Source: an uncultured Rhodoferax sp. (GTDB taxonomy: Bacteria; Pseudomonadota; Gammaproteobacteria; Burkholderiales; Burkholderiaceae_C). From it: DNA of 11,828 nucleotides. How positions within the stretch are numbered: the stretch's first letter is position 1; every line of letters starts with the position of its first letter. Location of the stretch: assembly GCA_936943465.1 (NCBI GenBank), contig CAKZJN010000492.1, positions 1 through 11,828 on the forward strand, written 5' to 3'. The translations under genes and the position numbers were made by a program. The notes beneath the pieces were generated by a model, which saw nothing but the letters and a program-made list of their open reading frames with translations, ran no database searches and was not told where the DNA came from. Of this stretch, positions 1-5,480 are shown piece after piece.

Positions 1-1
1 C

Positions 2-790
2 CACGGCAAGCGCGTGCAGGCCCTGGGCGGCGCCAAGAACCACATGGTGGTGATGCCCGACGCCGACATCGACCAGGCGGTGGACGCCTTGGTGGGCGCG
101 GGCTACGGCTCGGCGGGCGAGCGCTGCATGGCCATCAGTGTGGCGGTGCTGGTGGGCGATGTAGGCGAGCGCCTGATTCCCAAATTGCTGGAGCGCACCA
201 AGACCCTCAAGGTGCTGGATGGCATGAACCTGGCCGCCGAGATGGGCCCCATCGTGACGGCTGCTGCCCACCAGCGCATCACCGGCTACATCGAACAGGG
301 CGTGAAAGAGGGTGCAAAATTGTTGCACGACGGCCGTACGTTCAACGGCAAGGCGGCAGGCGACGGTTGCGACAACGGTTTCTGGATGGGCGGCACGCTG
401 TTTGACCACGTGACGCCGGATATGCGTATCTACAAGGAAGAGATCTTCGGCCCGGTGCTGTCCTGCGTGCGCGTGGCCGACTTTGCCACTGCCGTGGACC
501 TGATCAACGCGCACGAGTTTGGCAACGGCGTCTCCTGCTTTACCCGCGACGGTAATGTGGCGCGTGAATTCAGCCGCCGCATTCAGGTGGGCATGGTCGG
601 CATCAACGTGCCGATTCCGGTGCCCATGGCCTGGCACGGTTTTGGTGGCTGGAAGAAGAGCCTGTTTGGCGACATGCACGCTTATGGCGAAGAGGGCGTG
701 CGTTTCTACACCAAGCAAAAGTCCATCATGCAGCGCTGGCCCGAGAGCATCGGCAAGGGTGCCGAGTTTGTGATGCCTACGGCGAAGTGA
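2..790 (+). CDS. mmsA: Methylmalonate-semialdehyde dehydrogenase (CoA-acylating), C-terminal part
   Basis: The first complete codon is at base 2 and the frame is open to the window edge, so the gene begins upstream. About 262 C-terminal residues are present, roughly half of a ~500-residue ALDH6-family enzyme. The enzyme converts methylmalonate semialdehyde (or malonate semialdehyde) to propionyl-CoA (acetyl-CoA) with NAD and CoA in valine, pyrimidine and inositol catabolism in the cytosol. Visible evidence: the catalytic cysteine sits in a GERCMAIS segment (Cys codon 125-127), characteristic of this CoA-acylating branch. An EEIFGPVL segment follows near 439. The C-terminus contains VGINVPIPVPMAWHGFGGW and GDMHAYGEEGVRFYTKQK, close to known MmsA sequences. 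The gene ends with TGA. The purine permease downstream is 121 bases away and has its own operator-like site, so it is probably a separate unit. Family assignment is firm; the exact physiological pathway is not shown here. Confidence 0.93.
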   Translation, partial: HGKRVQALGGAKNHMVVMPDADIDQAVDALVGAGYGSAGERCMAISVAVLVGDVGERLIPKLLERTKTLKVLDGMNLAAEMGPIVTAAAHQRITGYIEQGVKEGAKLLHDGRTFNGKAAGDGCDNGFWMGGTLFDHVTPDMRIYKEEIFGPVLSCVRVADFATAVDLINAHEFGNGVSCFTRDGNVAREFSRRIQVGMVGINVPIPVPMAWHGFGGWKKSLFGDMHAYGEEGVRFYTKQKSIMQRWPESIGKGAEFVMPTAK

Positions 791-861
791 CCGAGGACTA
801 GCGGACCTGATCCAAACCTGATTTGGGCCCCATAGGGGTTAGTCCCCATCCGTTTCGCGTC

Positions 862-890
862 AAAACTGTATACAGTTTTTGTATACAGTT
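862..890. promoter_or_regulatory. Tandem GTATAC palindromes, probable operator of the purine permease gene
   Basis: Bases 862-879 read AAAACTGTATACAGTTTT, a perfect 18-bp palindrome. A second copy of its core, TGTATACAGTT, follows at 880-890 and contains a perfect 8-bp palindrome at 880-887. The two centres lie 13 bp apart. The site ends 21 bases before the permease start codon, where the promoter should lie. A weak promoter, TATACA (869-874) with 17 bases to TATATC (892-897), would place the site over the -35 region. The GT...AC dyad resembles operators of GntR-family (FadR-type) regulators. That family assignment is inference, and no regulator gene is in the window. The palindrome itself is seen directly. 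Confidence 0.65.
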
Positions 891-911
891 CTATATCGCG
901 AAGGGTATTCC

Positions 912-2402
912 ATGGCATCCACAACAGTCCATCCGACGGACGAAATTCTGCCCACGGGCAAACTGGGCGTGCTGGGTTTGCAGCATGTGCTGGTGATGTA
1001 TGCCGGCGCGGTGGCGGTGCCGCTGATCGTAGGGCGCGCCCTCAAACTCTCCCCCGAGCAGGTTGCCCTGCTGATCTCGGCCGACCTGTTTTGCTGCGGG
1101 CTGGTGACGTTGATTCAATCGCTGGGTGCCACCCAATGGTTTGGCATCAAGTTGCCGGTAATGATGGGCGTGACGTTTGCGTCGGTTGCGCCCATGGTTG
1201 CTATTGCCAATGGCACGCCAGGCGTGGAAGGGGCCGGGCTGATCTTTGGTGCCATCATCGGCGCCGGGGCGATTTCGATTCTGATCGCGCCGCTGGTCAG
1301 TCGCATGCTGCGTTTCTTTCCGCCGGTGGTGACCGGCACCATCATTGCGGTCATCGGTATCAGCCTGATGCGCGTCGGCATCAACTGGATTTTCGGCAAC
1401 CCGTTTGGCCCGACCGCTCCCAGCGTGGTGAACCCCGACCACGCCAAGTGGCTTGCGGACGTTTCGGCCGCCGCCACCGCACCGGGCAGCACCTTCCCGG
1501 CCATTCCCAAAGGCTTGTCGATTGCACCCTCGGTGCCCAATCCCAAATACGCCGACCTGTCGGGCGTAGGCATTGCGGCACTGGTGCTGGCATCCATTTT
1601 GCTGATCGCCAAGTACGGCAAGGGCTTTGTGGCCAACATTTCGGTGCTGCTGGGCATTGTGGTGGGCGGCGTGGTGTCCACCCTGCTGGGCTTCATGAAC
1701 TTTGACAAGGTGGCCAAAGCATCTTGGTTTGAGTGGGTGCTGCCTTTTGGCATTGCCTCCCCGGTGTTTGACCCGGTGCTGATTCTGACCATGACGCTGG
1801 TGATGATTGTGGTGATGATCGAGTCGACCGGCATGTTCCTGGCGCTGGGTGAGATGACCGATCGCAAGGTGGACCAGGCTGCGCTGACGCGGGGCCTGCG
1901 CACCGATGGCCTGGGTACGCTGATCGGCGGCATTTTCAACACCTTCCCCTACACCAGTTTCTCGCAGAACGTGGGCCTGGTAGCTGTTACAGGCGTGAAG
2001 AGCCGCTTTGTGTGCGTGGCCGGCGGCATCATCCTGATTGTTCTGGGCCTGCTGCCCAAGATGGCGGCACTGGTGGAGTCGCTGCCCACGGTGGTGCTGG
2101 GCGGTGCCGGGCTGGTGATGTTCGGCATGGTGACCGCCACCGGCATTCGCATTCTGGCGAACGTCGACTTCAAGAACAACCGCTACAACGGATTTGTGGT
2201 GGCGGTGTCAATTGGCATGGGCATGATTCCGCTGGTGGCCCCCAATTTCAAACAGTGGATGCCGCACGGCCTGCACCCGCTGATTGAGTCGGGCATTCTG
2301 CTGACCTCGATCACCGCGCTGGCCCTCAACCTGTACTTCAATGGTGCCAAGACGGCGACCGAAGACGTGGTGGCAGCAGCCAAGCAGTCCGACAGCCACT
2401 AA
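912..2402 (+). CDS. NCS2-family purine permease (xanthine/uric acid type)
   Basis: This 496-residue inner-membrane protein belongs to the nucleobase:cation symporter-2 family, which imports nucleobases by proton symport. The N-terminus has GLQHVLVMYAGAVAVPL with the conserved Gln24-His25 pair. A membrane-embedded Glu304 lies in IESTGMFLALGEMTD, and the family signature SFSQNVGLVAVTGVKSR (Gln352, Asn353) follows. The QN-G signature and QHVLVMYAG start favour the xanthine/urate branch over uracil, but the substrate is not proven. Many hydrophobic segments suggest the usual 14 helices. The start chosen is ATG 912, preceded by GAAGGG at good spacing; an upstream in-frame TTG at 879 would lie inside the operator palindrome. 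An odd feature is a long Ala/Pro-rich polar loop at about residues 162-216, which helps make the protein longer than the 430-470 residues common in the family. The gene ends just before a strong terminator. Confidence 0.88.
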   Translation: MASTTVHPTDEILPTGKLGVLGLQHVLVMYAGAVAVPLIVGRALKLSPEQVALLISADLFCCGLVTLIQSLGATQWFGIKLPVMMGVTFASVAPMVAIANGTPGVEGAGLIFGAIIGAGAISILIAPLVSRMLRFFPPVVTGTIIAVIGISLMRVGINWIFGNPFGPTAPSVVNPDHAKWLADVSAAATAPGSTFPAIPKGLSIAPSVPNPKYADLSGVGIAALVLASILLIAKYGKGFVANISVLLGIVVGGVVSTLLGFMNFDKVAKASWFEWVLPFGIASPVFDPVLILTMTLVMIVVMIESTGMFLALGEMTDRKVDQAALTRGLRTDGLGTLIGGIFNTFPYTSFSQNVGLVAVTGVKSRFVCVAGGIILIVLGLLPKMAALVESLPTVVLGGAGLVMFGMVTATGIRILANVDFKNNRYNGFVVAVSIGMGMIPLVAPNFKQWMPHGLHPLIESGILLTSITALALNLYFNGAKTATEDVVAAAKQSDSH

Positions 2403-2421
2403 ACCCGGTACGCCTGCAATG

Positions 2422-2452
2422 AAAAACGCCGCATTGAATGCGGCGTTTTTTT
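2422..2452. terminator. Bidirectional intrinsic terminator between permease and rhodanese genes
   Basis: A perfect 10-bp stem AACGCCGCAT / ATGCGGCGTT with a TGA loop (2425-2447) is extended by A/T pairs. A run of seven T follows on the plus strand (2446-2452), and five T follow the hairpin when read on the minus strand. It lies 19 bases after the permease stop and directly abuts the stop codon of the convergent rhodanese gene, so it can serve both transcripts. Confidence 0.93.
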
Positions 2453-2831
2453 ATTCAAAGGCTGGAATGTCCGGCTTGGCAACCGGCTTGCCGGCCGCCA
2501 CCCAGGCATCAAACCCGCCGGCAATATTGGTGATGTTCAGGTAGCCCATGTCCTGCAGGGCGGCGCCCGCCAGGGCCGCGCGGCCGCTGGTCTTGCAATA
2601 CAGCACGATGGCGATATCGCGCGACTGCAAAGCCGGCATGCCACTGAAGCGGAACTCCAGCATGCCGCGCGAAATGTGCACGGCTCCCGGCAGGTGACCG
2701 GCGGCAAACTCATCGGCCTCGCGCACGTCGACCACCACCTGCGCTGCGCGAATTGCCGGTTCGGCGTCTGCCACCGGCACTTCCTTGACGCGCGCCTTGG
2801 CGGCGGCTACCAGATCACTCGCTGTCTTCAT
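2451..2831 (-). CDS. Single-domain rhodanese-like sulfurtransferase
   Basis: This 126-residue cytosolic protein has no signal peptide. It carries one rhodanese domain, with the DVR motif at residues 35-37 (VVVDVREADEFAAGHLPGA) and the active-site loop CKTSGR starting at Cys79, which would carry the persulfide. A C-terminal GGFDAWVAAGKPV segment is typical of the fold. Rhodaneses move sulfane sulfur between donors and thiol or cyanide acceptors; the real partner is unknown. The ATG start is preceded by AAGGA at seven-base spacing, and this ribosome site overlaps the stop codon of the upstream CMD gene nine bases away, so the two are very likely co-transcribed and translationally coupled. The stop codon touches the shared terminator. 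A role in persulfide handling is suggested by the operator-like site ahead of the operon (inference). Confidence 0.9.
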   Translation of the reverse strand: MKTASDLVAAAKARVKEVPVADAEPAIRAAQVVVDVREADEFAAGHLPGAVHISRGMLEFRFSGMPALQSRDIAIVLYCKTSGRAALAGAALQDMGYLNITNIAGGFDAWVAAGKPVAKPDIPAFE

Positions 2832-2840
2832 GGGGATTCC

Positions 2841-3191
2841 TTAGGCGGGTTGGGACATGTTGTCAAAAGCGGCCAGGGCCTCGGCGGTGTACATCAGCGC
2901 CGGGCCACCGCCCATGTAGACACAGACGGTCAACATTTCTTCCAGTTCCTGACGCGTGCAGCCCAGTTTGACCAGCGCCTTGACGTGAAAACCAATGCAA
3001 CCCGAGCAGTGCTGGGTAATTCCGATGGCCAGGGCAATCAGTTCCTTGTGCTTGGCACCAATGGCGCCTTCGGCCATGGAGGCCTTGGCCAACTGGCTAA
3101 AGCCCTGCATCGCTTCCGGTTGCGCTTTGCGCAGGGGTGCCAGGTTGGCGTTGATGTTCTGGATCAGTCCGGCGTGGTCAAAAGTGCTCAT
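2841..3191 (-). CDS. Carboxymuconolactone decarboxylase / AhpD-like family protein
   Basis: This 116-residue all-helical protein has the AhpD-type signature: Glu50 in KHKELIALAI, then HCSGCIGFH with Cys62, Cys65 and His69. In AhpD-like members this CxxC and histidine form a redox-active, peroxidase-supporting site. In true 4-carboxymuconolactone decarboxylases the cysteine pair is not conserved, so a thiol-disulfide role is more likely than decarboxylation. It is the first gene of a two-gene operon with the rhodanese, nine bases upstream of it. The promoter ahead of it carries a perfect CsoR/FrmR-like palindrome, which suggests induction by reactive sulfur, an aldehyde or a metal. The start is the ATG at 3191; its ribosome site (AGCAAG) is weak. 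The family is firm and the substrate unknown. Confidence 0.88.
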   Translation of the reverse strand: MSTFDHAGLIQNINANLAPLRKAQPEAMQGFSQLAKASMAEGAIGAKHKELIALAIGITQHCSGCIGFHVKALVKLGCTRQELEEMLTVCVYMGGGPALMYTAEALAAFDNMSQPA

Positions 3192-3224
3192 GGTGGCTTG
3201 CTAAAAAGTGGTTCGGATGGCGCT

Positions 3225-3252
3225 ATTTTATACCCCATGGGGTATATTGCAA
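3225..3252 (-). promoter_or_regulatory. Predicted sigma70 promoter of the CMD-rhodanese operon
   Basis: Read on the minus strand, TTGCAA (3247-3252) serves as -35 and TAAAAT (3225-3230, one mismatch to consensus) as -10, with a 16-base spacer. Transcription would begin near 3218, about 27 bases before the ATG at 3191. The spacer is almost exactly filled by the palindrome described separately, which is what a repressible promoter would look like. Prediction by eye only. Confidence 0.65.
3229..3246. promoter_or_regulatory. Perfect palindrome TATACCCCATGGGGTATA, CsoR/CstR/FrmR-like operator
   Basis: Eighteen bases form a perfect inverted repeat with four-C and four-G blocks flanked by TATA/TATA. 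The layout, an A/T-flanked C-tract facing a G-tract, resembles operators of the CsoR/RcnR family, which includes copper-sensing CsoR, persulfide-sensing CstR and formaldehyde-sensing FrmR. It covers the spacer of the predicted promoter of the CMD-rhodanese operon, so binding would block RNA polymerase. The regulator is not in this window. The repeat is direct observation; the family assignment is from memory of such sites. Confidence 0.65.
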
Positions 3253-3344
3253 GGGGTTTCTTGTTTTGTCCGTACCACGCTTGCTCCGCTGGCGAACCCA
3301 ATTTCCCTGAACCAGTGCAGAATGCCACCAATATCAATGCATTC

Positions 3345-5477
3345 ATGAGCGAAGCAATGCCCACTGCCGATCAGGGAACGCAGGCACCCGTGCCGGGGTT
3401 GGCGTCTGCGACGGAAAGCCGGAAGTTTCAGTTACTGCGTTACTTTGCCCTGACCAGTCTGGTTGGCGTGCTGGTGGTGTTGGCGCCGCTGCTCTACTTC
3501 TACCGCGACTTCGCCACCGAGGCGCTGGAGCGACACGAAACCCATGACAACGAACTCGTTACCCAGGTATTTGCCCGGGCGTTCTGGCCGCGCTATGCGG
3601 ACCACGTCAAGAATGCGCACCTGTTAGATAAAACCCAGTTGCAGGGTCTGGCGGTGAACCGGCAGTTCCGCGCCGACGTGCTGGAACAGATGAAGAACCT
3701 GTCCGTAGTCAAGGTGAAAGTCTATGACCTGCACGGTATGACGGTTCTTTCTACCAATGAAAAACAGGTAGGCGAAGACAAAAGCGATGACGAAGGCGTG
3801 CGAGGCGCGCTCAATGGAAAAACCTCCAGCGAAATCACCTTTCGAAACCAGTTTGACGCGTTCGAGAAGGTCATCAATGACCGCGATCTGATCTCCAGCT
3901 ACATCCCGATCCGGACCGACAACACAAAGGAAATCCAGGGCGTTTTTGAGGTGTATTCGGATGTCACCGATTACGTTGCAGACCTGAACAAGACCAGCTG
4001 GGAAATTGTGGGAGTGGTCCTGGCCAGCCTGACCCTGCTATACGCCTTCCTGTTTGCCATCGTCCGCCGGGCCGACCTGTCGTTGCGGGTGCAGGAACGC
4101 GAAGTGGTGCGCTCGCACGAAGCCATGCTGGCGCACCAGGCGCTGCACGACCCCCTCACGGGCTTGCCCAATCGCACCAGTCTGGCCCAACAGATGGAGG
4201 CCTTGTTGCGTACGTTGCCCGGTGACCAGACCCGATGCGCGCTTTTGTGCCTGGGACTGGACGGCTTTAAGGAGGTCAACGACTCGCTGGGCCACCAGGT
4301 GGGCGACCTGGTACTAAAGGAAATCAGCGACCGGTTGGAGCACTTGTCCAGTCAGGCCACGATCACGGCCCGTGTCGGGGGCGATGAGTTTGCCGTCGTG
4401 ATCCATGACCAGAACAGCCCGTTGGAGGTCGAACGGATCGTGCACGCCATCGAGCGACTGCAGCGCAGTGTGGCGGGGCTGCCCGTAGAGATTTACGGCC
4501 AGGAACTGTCTCTATCCGCCAGTGTTGGCGTGGCGATCTATCCGGAAGACGGCCGCCATGTCGACGAACTGTTGCAGGCAGCCGACGTGGCACTTTCGCA
4601 CGCCAAGAAACAGGGCCGAAGCCGCTACCAGTTCCATGCCAATGGCATGAATGAGCGTGCCCTGGAAATGCTGCTGGTGGAGCGTGACCTGCGTCGCGCC
4701 ATCGATGAAAACCAGTTTGTGCTGTTTTACCAACCGAAGATTGACCTGCTGACGGGTCAGATTACCGGCGCCGAGGCGCTGATTCGGTGGCAGCATCCGA
4801 CGCGCGGGATGGTGGGGCCCAATGAGTTCATTGGAGTGGCCGAGGAGCGCGGCCTGATCGTCGCTTTAGGCGAATGGGTCATGCGCGAAGCCTGCCGCCA
4901 GAACATCGTGTGGCAGCACGCGGGCATGGCAGCGATACCGATTGCCATCAACCTGTCAGCGATTCACTTCAAGAAACCTTCACTGTTGCGTGATGTGCAA
5001 AAGGTGCTGCACGAAACTGCGCTGCCCGCCGCCTGCCTTGAGTTGGAGATGACCGAGACCTCCATTCTGCAAGACACTGAAGCCACCATTGCCACCATGG
5101 ACCGCCTCAAAGAGGTTGGCATTTTTCTGGCGCTGGATGACTTTGGTACCGGCTACTCCAGCCTGAGCCAACTCAAACGACTGCCACTAGACAACCTCAA
5201 GCTCGACCAGTCTTTTGTGCGGGGCCTGCCGCACGAACCCGACGATCTGGCGATTTGCACCGCGGTGATTGCCATGGGCAAGGCGCTGGGCCTGAAGGTA
5301 ATTGCCGAGGGCGTGGAAACCCAGGAGCAGCTGAATATGTTGCGCCAGTTGAACTGCGACGTGGGTCAGGGCTACTTGTTTGCGCGACCGATGCCGGCTC
5401 CACAATTTCTGGAGTTTATGCAACGGCACGGCCGTTCGCAGGTCACGGCGTTTGGTTTGCTCGACACCCCCCTGTAA
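3345..5477 (+). CDS. Membrane-anchored GGDEF-EAL cyclic-di-GMP enzyme (no inhibitory site)
   Basis: The 710-residue protein has a short cytosolic tail, TM1 (~31-53), a periplasmic sensor region (~54-218; possibly PAS/Cache-like, with VKVYDLHGMTVLSTNEKQVG), TM2 (~221-243), GGDEF (~268-425) and EAL (~445-695). The cyclase motif RVGGDEF (343-349) is intact, but the position of the RxxD inhibitory site holds SQAT, so product inhibition at that site is unlikely. The phosphodiesterase set also looks intact: EALIRW (Glu477), INLSAIHF, LELEMTET, LALDDFGTGYSS (Asp598, Asp599), LKLDQSF, VIAEGVET and GQGYLFARP. Net activity cannot be read from sequence. Start choice is uncertain: ATG 3345 or ATG 3357, both with poor ribosome sites. 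The frame stays open upstream to 2676, but that part is antisense to two real genes and to their promoter. The gene converges on another GGDEF-EAL gene three bases after its stop. Confidence 0.92.
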   Translation: MSEAMPTADQGTQAPVPGLASATESRKFQLLRYFALTSLVGVLVVLAPLLYFYRDFATEALERHETHDNELVTQVFARAFWPRYADHVKNAHLLDKTQLQGLAVNRQFRADVLEQMKNLSVVKVKVYDLHGMTVLSTNEKQVGEDKSDDEGVRGALNGKTSSEITFRNQFDAFEKVINDRDLISSYIPIRTDNTKEIQGVFEVYSDVTDYVADLNKTSWEIVGVVLASLTLLYAFLFAIVRRADLSLRVQEREVVRSHEAMLAHQALHDPLTGLPNRTSLAQQMEALLRTLPGDQTRCALLCLGLDGFKEVNDSLGHQVGDLVLKEISDRLEHLSSQATITARVGGDEFAVVIHDQNSPLEVERIVHAIERLQRSVAGLPVEIYGQELSLSASVGVAIYPEDGRHVDELLQAADVALSHAKKQGRSRYQFHANGMNERALEMLLVERDLRRAIDENQFVLFYQPKIDLLTGQITGAEALIRWQHPTRGMVGPNEFIGVAEERGLIVALGEWVMREACRQNIVWQHAGMAAIPIAINLSAIHFKKPSLLRDVQKVLHETALPAACLELEMTETSILQDTEATIATMDRLKEVGIFLALDDFGTGYSSLSQLKRLPLDNLKLDQSFVRGLPHEPDDLAICTAVIAMGKALGLKVIAEGVETQEQLNMLRQLNCDVGQGYLFARPMPAPQFLEFMQRHGRSQVTAFGLLDTPL

Positions 5478-5480
5478 GCG

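Noticed and set aside
812..847. Terminator after mmsA: CCAAA/TTTGG stem and CCCC-GGGG-CCCC alternatives
   Set aside because: The stems are only four or five base pairs, and no T-run follows. The GGGG block could pair with either CCCC block, but nothing supports a switch or terminator.
879..911. TTG start for the purine permease, adding 11 residues
   Set aside because: It would begin inside the tandem palindrome. ATG 912 has a GAAGGG ribosome site at proper spacing and gives a normal NCS2 N-terminus.
1115..1942. Long minus-strand open frames opposite the permease gene (also opposite mmsA, azoR and others)
   Set aside because: They are complementary-strand shadows expected in high-GC coding DNA, with low-complexity Arg/Pro-rich translations and no domain or ribosome site.
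2676..3344. In-frame upstream extension of the plus-strand GGDEF-EAL protein by 223 residues
   Set aside because: This stretch is antisense to the rhodanese and AhpD-like genes, has no recognisable domain, and one candidate start (ATG 3237) lies inside the operator palindrome. The first convincing start next to the TM1 region is ATG 3345.
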